56,694 nt of DNA from Acidimicrobiia bacterium (GCA_020850945.1 JADZDR010000010.1:1-56694); one strand, 5' to 3'; counted from the first letter of the stretch, positions 16,042 to 24,156 are shown. Numbers and translations are program-made. Notes: generated by a model not told the origin, from the sequence alone.

Positions 16042-16963
16042 AAGCAGCATCCGCGCCGTCGGCGTCGATGCCGGCGGATCGAAGATCGCGGCCGGCCTCG
16101 TCGACCCCTCCGGGCATGTGTCGGGGCGGATCCAGGTGCCGACGCCGCCCGGTCCCGCCGAGGCGGTGGCCGCTCTCGTGCATGTGGTACGAGCCGTGGC
16201 CGAGGGGCCCGGCGTCGGGAACGTGGCGGGTGTGGGGCTGGGACTGCCCGGTCTCGTCACACGGGGGACGGGACGCTTCGTGTACGGCCCGAACTTCCCG
16301 CTCCATGACGAGGACATGGGGGCTCGCATCGCGGAGAGCGTGGGGCTCGGTGTCGTCGCCGACAACGAGGGGAACGCCGCCGCCCTGGGAGAGCACAGGT
16401 TGGGTGCAGGTCGCGGCCACGACGATCTCGTGTACGTGGCGTTCGGGACCGGCATCGCCGGGGGAGTCGTGGCCGGGGGGAACCTGCTGCGCGGTTCACA
16501 CGGGTGGATGGGGGAGTTCGGCCACACGGTCGTCGACCGGGACGGCACGTTCTGCACCTGCGGGCAGCGAGGCTGCTGGGAGACGATCGCCTCGGGCCGG
16601 GCGCTCGAGCAGCTCGCGCGCGACTTGCTCGGGGCCACGACGCCACCCCCCAGCCCGGGCTGGGCCCTCCTGTCCGACGTCGAGCGCGGGGACGTGCGAG
16701 CCGTCGAAGCCCTCGACACGTTCGCGCGAGGTGTTGCCACCGGCCTACAGAACCTCGTCCAGACCTTCGATCCCGAGCTCGTCGTTGTCGGCGGCGGCCT
16801 CGCCGCCTGGGGGGACACTCTCCTCGACCCAGTGCGTGCGTGCCTCGACACCTGCTTGAGCGGGCGTTCCCACAGGACGCCACCCCCGATCGTCGCCGCG
16901 CACTTCGGCATCGACGCCGCCCTCGTCGGGGCCGGTGTCATGGCCCTCGACGCGTACGGGTGA
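15986..16963 (+). CDS. ROK-family sugar kinase, glucokinase-like, with an altered active site
   Basis: A 325-residue ROK protein: phosphate-1 motif VGVDAGGSKIAAG near residue 18, zinc motif CTCGQRGCWE, and C-terminal VVVGGGLAAWG. In ROK kinases the catalytic base is the Asp of an N-D-x-N motif; here residues 127-130 read N-E-G-N, so Asp is replaced by Glu128. This may weaken or alter activity. The start is uncertain: GTG 15986 lies 56 bp inside the end of lon, and TTG 16010 is the main alternative; neither has a good ribosome site, suggesting coupling to lon translation. A second ROK gene at 38878 keeps the canonical Asp. Confidence 0.8.
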   Translation: MSGYPLRDLAGRPDTSAPESSIRAVGVDAGGSKIAAGLVDPSGHVSGRIQVPTPPGPAEAVAALVHVVRAVAEGPGVGNVAGVGLGLPGLVTRGTGRFVYGPNFPLHDEDMGARIAESVGLGVVADNEGNAAALGEHRLGAGRGHDDLVYVAFGTGIAGGVVAGGNLLRGSHGWMGEFGHTVVDRDGTFCTCGQRGCWETIASGRALEQLARDLLGATTPPPSPGWALLSDVERGDVRAVEALDTFARGVATGLQNLVQTFDPELVVVGGGLAAWGDTLLDPVRACLDTCLSGRSHRTPPPIVAAHFGIDAALVGAGVMALDAYG

Positions 16964-17089
16964 GGGAACGCATGTGGGGTTGCCGGCCCGGCGCAGGCGT
17001 GGGTATCGGCTCCGGTGGGCCGAGCCTTGTACCATGGCATCTACGTCAGGCGGCCGTTCACTCTCGTTCCCGGTCCCGACGAGGTCAGC

Positions 17090-18271
17090 ATGGAATTCCG
17101 CCGCATCGAGAACCTCCCCCCCTACGTCTTCGCCACGGTGGACGCCCTCAAGATGAGGTTGCGTCGCGCGGGCGAGGATGTCATCGACCTCGGCTTCGGG
17201 AATCCGGACATCCCGTCACCTGAGATCGCCGTCGAGAAGCTGTGCGAGTCCGCCCGCATCCCCCGCAACCACCGATACTCGGCGAGTCGCGGTATCCCGA
17301 AGCTGCGCAAGGCCGTGACCGACCTCTACCTGCGCCGTTTCGGTGTCGAGCTCGACCCTGACAGGGAGGCGATCGTCACGATCGGCGCGAAGGAGGGGCT
17401 CGCCCACCTTCTGTGGGTGCTCGCCCAGCCCGGTGACGGTGTTCTCGTACCGACACCTTCGTATCCGATCCACCAGTTCGCACCTGTGCTCGCCGGGGCC
17501 TCCGTGACACAGGTTCCGCTCGGCCCGCACGTGCGCGACTTCTTCGAGAACCTCGAGGAGGCGTTCCGGCGGGCGTGGCCGCGACCCCGCGTGATCGTCA
17601 CGTCATTCCCCCACAATCCCACCACCTACTGCGTGGACCTCGTGTTCTGGGAGCGCCTCGTCGACTTCGCGCGGGAGAACGAGGTCGTGCTCGTGCACGA
17701 CTTCGCGTACGCCGACGTGTACTTCGACGGTTACAAGCCACCGAGCATCCTCGAGGTCCCCGGCGCGACGGATGTCGCAGTCGAGTTGTACACGCTCACG
17801 AAGTCGTTCTCGATGGCGGGGTGGCGGGTCGGCTTCCTCGTCGGGAACGCCGAGATCATCGCCGCGCTCCAGAAGCTCAAGTCGTATCTGGACTATGGGA
17901 CCTTCCAGCCGATCCAGGTCGCCTCGATCGTCGCCATGAACGAGGCGTCGGACTACCCCAAGGTCGTGCGTGACATCTACCGGGCACGGCGGGATGCGCT
18001 CTGCGACGGGCTCGAGCGCATCGGCTGGACGGACGTGGAGCGACCGCAGGGAACGATGTTCGTATGGGCACCCGTGCCCGATGGGTTCGACAAGCTCGGC
18101 TCGCTCGAGTTCGCGGTCGAGCTCATCGAGGATGCCAAGGTTGCCGTCTCGCCCGGGGTCGGGTTCGGGCCGGGTGGGGACGGATACGTGCGTTTCGCCC
18201 TCGTCGAGAACGAGCAACGCATCAAGCAGGCCCTGCGCGGAATCCGCGGGTTCCTCGAGAGCCGCGCTTAG
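17090..18271 (+). CDS. class I/II PLP-dependent aminotransferase (AlaC/LL-DAP-aminotransferase-like)
   Basis: A 393-residue fold-type I aminotransferase. It begins MEFRRIENLPPYVFATVDA, a typical opening for the AlaC (YfdZ)-like group; the PLP lysine lies in LTKSFSMAGWR, and N-P contacts are in SFPHNPTTYC. It probably moves the amino group between glutamate and pyruvate or a related keto acid; an LL-diaminopimelate aminotransferase role is less likely without more motifs. ATG 17090 is chosen by homology; the open frame extends upstream. Its stop overlaps the end of the converging TetR gene by 4 bp. Confidence 0.85.
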   Translation: MEFRRIENLPPYVFATVDALKMRLRRAGEDVIDLGFGNPDIPSPEIAVEKLCESARIPRNHRYSASRGIPKLRKAVTDLYLRRFGVELDPDREAIVTIGAKEGLAHLLWVLAQPGDGVLVPTPSYPIHQFAPVLAGASVTQVPLGPHVRDFFENLEEAFRRAWPRPRVIVTSFPHNPTTYCVDLVFWERLVDFARENEVVLVHDFAYADVYFDGYKPPSILEVPGATDVAVELYTLTKSFSMAGWRVGFLVGNAEIIAALQKLKSYLDYGTFQPIQVASIVAMNEASDYPKVVRDIYRARRDALCDGLERIGWTDVERPQGTMFVWAPVPDGFDKLGSLEFAVELIEDAKVAVSPGVGFGPGGDGYVRFALVENEQRIKQALRGIRGFLESRA

Positions 18272-18915
18272 GCGGATGCGGGGCTGCGCGCCGCGTCCAC
18301 GGCCCGCTTCGCTCCCTCCGCGGCATGGATGCCGTTGAGGCAGAAGTCGACAGCGGCCTCTATCACCTCGTCCTGGCGGGCGCGGCGTTCCGGCGCATCG
18401 AGGGCCATGAACTGGCGGAAGAAGTTCATCGTGATCGTCGTGATGCCGTGGGCCATGTAGTGGGGGTCACGGTCGGGCAGGAGTCCGCGCGAGATCGCCT
18501 CGGTGAGATGCCGGTTCGTGTCCTCGACCGCGGTTTCGACGGCGGCCTCGTACTGGGCGGCGTGGTCCTTGTCCACGGCCGCGAGCTCGAAGAGGCGAAA
18601 GAGCTCGACGTTGCCGGCCAGGAACTCGATGGTGGCCCGGATCCCCCGCACGACGCGTGCGACGGGGTCGATCTCACCCTCGATCGCCTTTTGCTGGGCG
18701 CGGCGCAGGTTGTGGAAGCCGACGTCGAGGATCGCCGTGAAGAGCGACTCCTTCGAGGGGAAATACCAGTAGAACACGCCCTTGCCGACTTTGCACTCCG
18801 ACACGATGTCCGAGACGGACGTGCCGTGGTAGCCGCGGGCCGCGAACAGTCCCGCCGCGGTCCGGATGAGCTGGTCACGCCGCTCCTCCCCGCGCTGGGT
18901 CAGGCGTCGGTTCAT
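18268..18915 (-). CDS. TetR-family transcriptional regulator
   Basis: A 215-residue regulator. Residues about 12-60 form the TetR helix-turn-helix: LIRTAAGLFAARGYHGTSV, then DIVSECKVGKGVFYWYFPSK, with the classic Y-W-Y-F-x-S-K end. The C-terminal helical domain (about 70-200) is the variable ligand and dimer part. ATG has weak upstream signals. It lies 40 bp downstream of an alpha/beta hydrolase on the same strand and may share its transcript. A 22-bp-spaced inverted repeat between the hydrolase and the divergent acyltransferase (19882-19911) is a candidate operator for it. Confidence 0.92.
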   Translation of the reverse strand: MNRRLTQRGEERRDQLIRTAAGLFAARGYHGTSVSDIVSECKVGKGVFYWYFPSKESLFTAILDVGFHNLRRAQQKAIEGEIDPVARVVRGIRATIEFLAGNVELFRLFELAAVDKDHAAQYEAAVETAVEDTNRHLTEAISRGLLPDRDPHYMAHGITTITMNFFRQFMALDAPERRARQDEVIEAAVDFCLNGIHAAEGAKRAVDAARSPASA

Positions 18916-18955
18916 GCGGCGAGCCTAAGGCCCTCTTGACCAGCGGGTCAAGAGA

Positions 18956-19846
18956 TCAGGGGGTGGGTGCACCGAGGCGGTCCGTGTCCACGCTGCCCAC
19001 TGCCTCTGCGAAGCGGGCGATGCGCTCGGCGACGAGGGGGGCGTCGTAGTCGAGCCAGATCTGGTGGAAGGAGCGCTCGAGCCAGACGAGCTCCTTGGCC
19101 TCCGTTCCAAGGGCCCGCACGAGGCGACGGGCATCGGACGGGGGAACGAGGTGGTCTTCGCGTGCGTGGAACACGATCACCGGCACGGTGACCCCCCGTG
19201 CTGCGGTTGCACCGAGCCGCTCGACGTCGGCCGGGAGATGCGACAGGTCGCCCGGCCACGCCTCGAGTCGGACCTCGTCACCGTCGGGTGCCTTGCTGTC
19301 GGGTGCCGGTCCCGGCATCGAACCGATGGCCACGCGGCTGAGCCAGGCGAGGGTGCGCCGCCTCCTGTGCACCCGGAAGGGGGTCGAGACGAGGGCCACG
19401 GCAGCGACGCTGCCCGGCGTCCCGCCGGCACGCCGGGCGAGCTCGGTCGCGACGGCGAGGGAGAGGCTGCCGCCGAGGCCGAATCCCGCGAGCACGACGT
19501 TCTCGTGTGTGCGGGCGAGGGAGGTCACGGCGGAGTCGACGGCCGCGGCGAGCTCGGGTGGCGTGAGGCCATCGAGATTGCCCGGCCTCGCGAAGTCCTC
19601 GTGGCCGGGCAGGAGCGGTACGACGACGCTCGAGCCCGTGGCATTGATCGTCTCGGCGACGGCTTCGAGGCCGAGGGGGGTGGTGCCGAGGTCGTGCACG
19701 AGGACGACGCCCGTCTCCGAGTCACCGGGCAGCGCGAAGCCCCATCGGCGCGGGGAGGTGGCCGTGTCATGCCGGCCGAGGACCACCGCGTCGCGGTCTG
19801 CTCCACCGTTCGACTCCGTCGTCTCGTGCCGGGCCGGCTCTGCCAA
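18956..19846 (-). CDS. alpha/beta-hydrolase-fold protein lacking the nucleophile serine
   Basis: A 296-residue protein resembling Est30-type carboxylesterases and monoacylglycerol lipases: VVLVHDLGTTPLGLEAVAE is the oxyanion-side motif, D231 (HAREDHLVPP) and H261 (RSFHQIWLDYD) match the acid and base of the triad. But the nucleophile elbow, normally G-x-S-x-G-G, reads G-F-G-L-G-G (121-126), so the serine is Gly123. The protein should not be a serine hydrolase; it may be a binding or sensor protein, or use another chemistry. The start is TTG 19846 beside GAGGAGAG. It is divergent from the acyltransferase and upstream of the TetR gene. Confidence 0.75.
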   Translation of the reverse strand: MAEPARHETTESNGGADRDAVVLGRHDTATSPRRWGFALPGDSETGVVLVHDLGTTPLGLEAVAETINATGSSVVVPLLPGHEDFARPGNLDGLTPPELAAAVDSAVTSLARTHENVVLAGFGLGGSLSLAVATELARRAGGTPGSVAAVALVSTPFRVHRRRRTLAWLSRVAIGSMPGPAPDSKAPDGDEVRLEAWPGDLSHLPADVERLGATAARGVTVPVIVFHAREDHLVPPSDARRLVRALGTEAKELVWLERSFHQIWLDYDAPLVAERIARFAEAVGSVDTDRLGAPTP

Positions 19847-19881
19847 CTCTCTCCTCGGGCTGCGTCGCGGACGCCGTGCGT

Positions 19882-19911
19882 CCCCTGCACCCTATCCGCA
19901 TCCTGCAGGGG
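19882..19911. promoter_or_regulatory. inverted repeat, candidate operator
   Basis: CCCCTGCA at 19882-19889 and its exact complement TGCAGGGG at 19904-19911 are 22 bp apart centre to centre, two helical turns. They lie in the 118-bp divergent region between the hydrolase-like gene and the acyltransferase. This is the geometry of a dimeric repressor site; the nearby TetR protein is the natural candidate, unproven. Confidence 0.45.
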
Positions 19912-19964
19912 GGCGGTCGAGTTCGTGGTCGACGTCATCGAGAGGTCCTGTAACCATTCGCGCG

Positions 19965-20744
19965 ATGTCAGGTCGAACTCACGACTCGACATCGTCCGTG
20001 CCGCGCCCCGGCCGGGCCGGAAATGCTGGAGCACCACTCCTCGTGTTGTACTGGATACTCAAAGCGATCGTGCCCCGCCTCCTGCGCGTCTTCTACCGCA
20101 CGCGCTACGTGGGGCGGGACAACGTCCCCCGCCACGGTGCCGCGATCATCGCCGCGAATCACCTGAGTGCGATGGACTGGATATTCATCCCCTGTGGCGT
20201 CAAGTGGCGCAAGGTCACACACGCGGCGAAGGCCGAGTACTTCGACTCCCGCCGCACGCGCTGGTTCTTCTCGGGCACAGGCCAGATCCCGACCAAGCGG
20301 GACGGTGGCAGCGCGAGCACGGGCGCCCTCCTCGCTGCCCGTGAGGTCCTCGAAGACGGAAAGATCTTCGGGATCTACCCGGAGGGGACGCGGTCGCCCG
20401 ACGGACGCCTGTACCGGGGAAAGACCGGCGCCGCCCGTCTCGCCCTCGAGACCGGCGCGCCCCTGATCCCGACGGCGATCGTGGGAAGTGACATGGTGCT
20501 GCCGGCCGGCGCGAAGCGCCCGCGGATCGCCCCCGTCACCGTGACCTACGGTGCGCCGATCGACGTCGAGCGCTACCGGGGTTGGCGTGACCGGCGTGCG
20601 GCATGCCGCGCCCTCACGGACGAGCTCATGATGCGCATCGCCGCCCTGTCCGGCCAGGAGTACGTGCCGGACCTCTACGCGACAGACGCGAAGAAGGCGA
20701 TCGCAGCCGGCCGCCCCGTGCCCAGCACGACCGCCGCAGCCTGA
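19965..20744 (+). CDS. 1-acyl-sn-glycerol-3-phosphate acyltransferase (PlsC-like)
   Basis: A 259-residue membrane-associated acyltransferase. The active-site motif is ANHLSAMDW (the H-x4-D box: H-L-S-A-M-D) near residue 66; YPEGTRSPDG is the glycerol-phosphate-binding motif near 143; and IPTAIVGSD is the fourth block. A short hydrophobic segment (APLLVLYWILKAIVPRLL) near residues 23-40 anchors it. It would acylate lysophosphatidic acid in phospholipid synthesis. ATG 19965 is chosen from the family length; upstream frame is long but non-coding in appearance. It ends in the 48-bp palindrome that separates it from the converging glycerol kinase gene. Confidence 0.88.
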   Translation: MSGRTHDSTSSVPRPGRAGNAGAPLLVLYWILKAIVPRLLRVFYRTRYVGRDNVPRHGAAIIAANHLSAMDWIFIPCGVKWRKVTHAAKAEYFDSRRTRWFFSGTGQIPTKRDGGSASTGALLAAREVLEDGKIFGIYPEGTRSPDGRLYRGKTGAARLALETGAPLIPTAIVGSDMVLPAGAKRPRIAPVTVTYGAPIDVERYRGWRDRRAACRALTDELMMRIAALSGQEYVPDLYATDAKKAIAAGRPVPSTTAAA

Positions 20745-20762
20745 CGCACTCTCCGGGTGCGC

Positions 20763-20810
20763 CCTCTGGGTACCTGAGCGGCGATATATCGCCGCTCAGG
20801 TACCCAGAGG
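20763..20810. terminator. 48-bp perfect palindrome between convergent genes
   Basis: Positions 20763-20786 are exactly complementary to 20787-20810, a zero-loop perfect palindrome centred on ATAT, with arms including GGTACCTGAGCGGCG. It begins 19 bp after the acyltransferase stop and ends 22 bp before the glycerol kinase stop, so it is best read as a bidirectional intrinsic terminator without a T-tract. It could also be a cruciform-forming or protein-binding site. Confidence 0.75.
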
Positions 20811-20831
20811 AGACCCACACGCAGGGGTAAC

Positions 20832-22325
20832 TCATCCCGTCCCGAAGGCGACCACGCGGGCGACGGCACGCTGCCACCTCGCGTAGGCCATGTCGGCGGC
20901 GGCGCGGTCGCCTGCGGGTTCGAAGCGGCTCTCTGCCTGCCACGAGTGGGTGATCGTGTCGAGCGAGTCCCACTGGCCTGTCGCGAGGCCGGCGAGAAAG
21001 GCAGCGCCAAGGGCGGTCGTCTCGGTGGAGCGGGGGCGTAGGACCGGGATGCCGAGCTGGTCCGCCTGGAGGCGGCACAGGATGTCCATGACGGCGGCGC
21101 CGCCGTCGACACGCAGCTCCACGGGTGCGGTTCCGAGCACGTCGGTCATCGCCTCGACGACATCACGCGTCTGGAAGGTCATGGACTCCACCACGGCGCG
21201 CACGACATGGGCACGGGTCACGCCGTTGGCGAGGCCGAACACGGCGCCCCTCGCGTACGGATCCCAGTGTGGCGCACCCAACCCGGTGAAGGCGGGTACG
21301 ACGACGACACCGGCCGTGTCGGGTACGGACTCCGCGACAGGGCCGGTCTCGGCCGCGGATTCGAGGAGGCCGACCTTGTCGCGCAGCCACTTGACGGCGG
21401 CCCCCGTCACGAAGATCGAACCCTCGAGCGCGTACGTGGTCTTGCCTCCGAGCCGCCATGCGACAGTCGAGAGGAGCCTCTCGCCACCTTCGGGTACGGA
21501 GTCACCGGCGTTGACGAGTACGAAGCTCCCGGTCCCGTAGGTGTTCTTCGCCATCCCCGATTCGACGCACGCCTGCCCGAAGAGGGCGCACTGCTGGTCA
21601 CCGGCCATCCCCGCCACCGGGACGCGGAGGCCCCCGAGGCCGGACGGGTCGGTCCGGCCGACGTCGCCGCTGCTGTCCACGATCTCGGGCAGGCTGTGGC
21701 GGGGGATACCGAAACGGGCGAGCTGCACATCCGACCACGTGCCCGTGTGAAGGTCGAACAGCAGGGTGCGCGACGCGTTCGATGCGTCGGTGACGTACGC
21801 ACCGCCCGTCAGCTTGAACGTGAGCCACGTGTCGATGGTGCCGAAGCAGAGGTCGGGGCCTACGTCGAGCGTGTTGCGGATCAGCCATTCCATCTTCGTG
21901 GCGCTGAAGTACGGGTCGTAGCGGAGCCCCGTGATGCGACGCGTCTCCTCCTCGGAACCCGCCTCACGCAACTCGGCACAACGATCCGCGGTGCGGCGAT
22001 CCTGCCACACGATCGCCGGCGCGAGGGGGGTGCCGGTACGGCGGTCCCACGCCACGACGGTCTCTCGCTGGTTCGTCATGCCGATCCCGCGGATCGACTC
22101 CCGGTCGAGGGCGGGGTTCGCGCACACGTCGATCACGCATGCCCGCACGCCGTCCCAGATCTCGGTTGCATCATGCTCCACCCAACCGGGGCGTGGGTAG
22201 TGTTGTGCGAACTCGCGCTGGCTGGACGCCGTCACCGTGCAGTCCGGTGCGATCGCGAGGCACCGGACGCTGGTCGTGCCGGCATCGATGGCGAGCACAT
22301 GGGGTGCCGAGCGCTGCTCCGTCAT
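20832..22325 (-). CDS. glpK: glycerol kinase
   Basis: A 497-residue FGGY-family kinase that makes sn-glycerol-3-phosphate from glycerol and ATP. The first block VLAIDAGTTSVRCLA, the motif GMTNQRET, the glycerol contacts WQDRRT and MAGDQQCALFGQ, and the C-terminal VDGGAAVMDIL are all as in GlpK. Length matches E. coli GlpK (about 500). ATG 22325 is chosen by homology; upstream frame is read-through. It is divergent from the phosphofructokinase gene (45 bp apart), linking glycerol and hexose-phosphate metabolism, and converges on an acyltransferase that uses its product's acylated form. Confidence 0.95.
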   Translation of the reverse strand: MTEQRSAPHVLAIDAGTTSVRCLAIAPDCTVTASSQREFAQHYPRPGWVEHDATEIWDGVRACVIDVCANPALDRESIRGIGMTNQRETVVAWDRRTGTPLAPAIVWQDRRTADRCAELREAGSEEETRRITGLRYDPYFSATKMEWLIRNTLDVGPDLCFGTIDTWLTFKLTGGAYVTDASNASRTLLFDLHTGTWSDVQLARFGIPRHSLPEIVDSSGDVGRTDPSGLGGLRVPVAGMAGDQQCALFGQACVESGMAKNTYGTGSFVLVNAGDSVPEGGERLLSTVAWRLGGKTTYALEGSIFVTGAAVKWLRDKVGLLESAAETGPVAESVPDTAGVVVVPAFTGLGAPHWDPYARGAVFGLANGVTRAHVVRAVVESMTFQTRDVVEAMTDVLGTAPVELRVDGGAAVMDILCRLQADQLGIPVLRPRSTETTALGAAFLAGLATGQWDSLDTITHSWQAESRFEPAGDRAAADMAYARWQRAVARVVAFGTG

Positions 22326-22370
22326 GGCGGCGATCCTAACGGGGTGAGCGGGAACGAGAGGAGGACACTC

Positions 22371-23399
22371 ATGCGAGTCGGGATTCTGACAGGTGGGGGG
22401 GACTGTCCGGGGCTCAACGCCGTGATCCGCGCGGTGGTGCGCCGCGCGCATCGGAGCACCCTGCAACCAGAGATCCTGGGGTACCGCTATGGATGGCGCG
22501 GAGTGCTGCGCGACGACTGGTTCCCGCTCGGCGTCGAGAACACGCGGGGAATCCTCCTGCGGGGAGGAACGATCCTGGGCACGAGCCGCACCAATCCGCT
22601 GAAGGAAGGGTCGGCCGCGGAGACTCTCGTGCGTCTCGGCGAGGCCGGCGTGGACGCCCTCGTCGCGATCGGCGGGGAGGACACGCTCGGTGTGGCGGCA
22701 AGCCTCGCCGAGGAGGGCGGCCACGTCGTGGGTGTCCCCAAGACGATCGACAACGACCTGTCGGTAACGGAGATGACCTTCGGTTTCGACACAGCAGTCG
22801 AAATCGCGACGGAGGCGATCGACCGCATCCAGACGACGGCGGAGTCACACAACCGCGTGATCGTGGTGGAGGTCATGGGGCGTCATGCCGGGCACATCGC
22901 GGCCTGGTCGGGTCTTGCCGGAGGGGCCGACGAGATCCTCGTCCCCGAACTCGAGTTCGACATCGAAGACGTGTGCGCCGCGATCCAGCGCCGCCACGAA
23001 CGGGGCATCAAGTTCTCCGTGATCGTCGTGAGCGAGGGGGCGACACCGAAGGCCGGCACCCTGGGGCTGCAGTCCGGCGAGGTCGACGAGTTCGGCCACG
23101 TGCGCCTCGGCGGCATCGCCAACGTCGTCGCCCGCGAGATCGAATCCAGGACCGGTTTCGAGACGCGAGTCTCGATCCTCGGACACATCCAGCGGGGAGG
23201 CACACCCACGGCGTTCGACCGTGTCCTCGCGAGCCGTTTCGGGGTGGCCGCATGGGAGGCCGTCGAGGCTGAGGACTGGGGGAAGATGGTCGCACTGCGC
23301 TGCGGAGACATCGTGCGGGTTCCCCTCGCCGACGCCACCGGCACCCTCAAGGCGGTGGATCAGCGGATCCTCGACGTGGCGGCGACGTTCTTCGGGTGA
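22371..23399 (+). CDS. 6-phosphofructokinase, probably pyrophosphate-dependent
   Basis: A 342-residue PFK of the group III (actinobacterial) type. It starts MRVGILTGGGDCPGLNAVIR, has IGGEDTLG at the phosphate-donor site and PKTIDNDL at the substrate site. The two residues that separate donors are D104 (Gly in ATP enzymes) and K124 (Gly in E. coli PfkA, PGTIDND): the D104/K124 pair is the pyrophosphate-type signature. It would convert fructose 6-phosphate to the 1,6-bisphosphate, reversibly if PPi-linked. ATG follows GAGAGGAGGA. The 3' end overlaps the converging small membrane gene by 53 bp. Confidence 0.9.
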   Translation: MRVGILTGGGDCPGLNAVIRAVVRRAHRSTLQPEILGYRYGWRGVLRDDWFPLGVENTRGILLRGGTILGTSRTNPLKEGSAAETLVRLGEAGVDALVAIGGEDTLGVAASLAEEGGHVVGVPKTIDNDLSVTEMTFGFDTAVEIATEAIDRIQTTAESHNRVIVVEVMGRHAGHIAAWSGLAGGADEILVPELEFDIEDVCAAIQRRHERGIKFSVIVVSEGATPKAGTLGLQSGEVDEFGHVRLGGIANVVAREIESRTGFETRVSILGHIQRGGTPTAFDRVLASRFGVAAWEAVEAEDWGKMVALRCGDIVRVPLADATGTLKAVDQRILDVAATFFG

Positions 23400-23685
23400 A
23401 CACGACTTCGGCGAGCTTCGCGAGCAGGATGCCGCACACGACGAACACCGCCCCGGCGACGAGGAGGACGCGGAAGAGGGCGTCGGAGGAGCTGATCGCG
23501 CCCACGGCCCACATCGCGAGTGTCACGACGAAGGCGACGAGACCTGCTCCGTATGCCACGCGGGCGAGGGTCCCGTAGCGCCCGGCGAGCCTGCGATCCG
23601 CGGCGCGCTGCGACTCGCGGTAAGCCGACAGCTCGCGGTCGAGATCGTGGCCGTGCACCCCCGCCTCTTCATCCTCAGCCGTCAT
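23347..23685 (-). CDS. small two-helix membrane protein, function unknown
   Basis: A 112-residue protein: an acidic N-terminus with a helical stretch (DRELSAYRESQRAADRRLAGRY), then two hydrophobic helices (VAYGAGLVAFVVTLAMWAVG and FRVLLVAGAVFVVCGILLA), and a basic C-terminal tail. ATG 23685. Its last 53 bp overlap the end of the phosphofructokinase gene in the opposite direction, which is unusual but not rare for convergent genes. It lies 14 bp downstream of another small membrane gene, so they likely form a two-gene unit. No family recognised. Confidence 0.6.
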   Translation of the reverse strand: MTAEDEEAGVHGHDLDRELSAYRESQRAADRRLAGRYGTLARVAYGAGLVAFVVTLAMWAVGAISSSDALFRVLLVAGAVFVVCGILLAKLAEVVFTRRTSPPRRGSADPPP

Positions 23686-23699
23686 GTCGGCTTCCGGCC

Positions 23700-24113
23700 T
23701 CAGCATGTGGCGGGGCCGGGTGGTGCGGCGTCGGTGCGACGCTGCGTTCGCAGCATCTGCCACTCCCCGAACGAGCGGGCGACGAGGACGGCCACGACGG
23801 TCGAGCCGACGAGCCCGATCCCTGCTCCGACGACTGCCCAGTAGACGGGTGTGGAGCTCGAGCAGGTGGCGTTGTCGCACGCGACCTTGGCGGCGAGCGT
23901 GGTGGCGTCGGCCACGCACCGGTTCATGGCCGTGAAGCGGCAGTCGAGCGACGCGATCGCGAACGCGATGATCGCACCGAACACCGTCGCCGCGACCACG
24001 GCGACGAGGACCGTGATCCGGATCGGTGTCGAAAGGGGGTAGCGCCGTTCGATGGGACGTGCGGTCAATCGCTCTTCGTCGACGGGGCGTTCTGGGTCGT
24101 CGGGGGCGGTCAC
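23700..24113 (-). CDS. small membrane protein with cysteine-containing external loop
   Basis: A 137-residue protein with a polar N-terminal 30 residues, a helix at about 31-54 (ITVLVAVVAATVFGAIIAFA), a loop with four cysteines (DCRF, NRCV, ACDN, TCSS) and a second helix near 90-112 (YWAVVGAGIGLVGSTVVAVL). The loop is on the opposite side of the membrane from both tails, so disulfides are plausible outside the cell. GTG 24113 is the start. It is divergent from the LexA-controlled DUF6504-like gene, 56 bp away. No function known. Confidence 0.55.
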   Translation of the reverse strand: MTAPDDPERPVDEERLTARPIERRYPLSTPIRITVLVAVVAATVFGAIIAFAIASLDCRFTAMNRCVADATTLAAKVACDNATCSSSTPVYWAVVGAGIGLVGSTVVAVLVARSFGEWQMLRTQRRTDAAPPGPATC

Positions 24114-24156
24114 CCGCCAATCCTATGGGCCTCGTGGGAGGTGCGGCCAGACCGAC

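Noticed and set aside
18051-18061. GAAC-GAT-GTTC as another LexA box
   Set aside because: Inner spacing is 3 rather than 4, outer TC/GA bases are missing, and it lies deep inside the aminotransferase gene.
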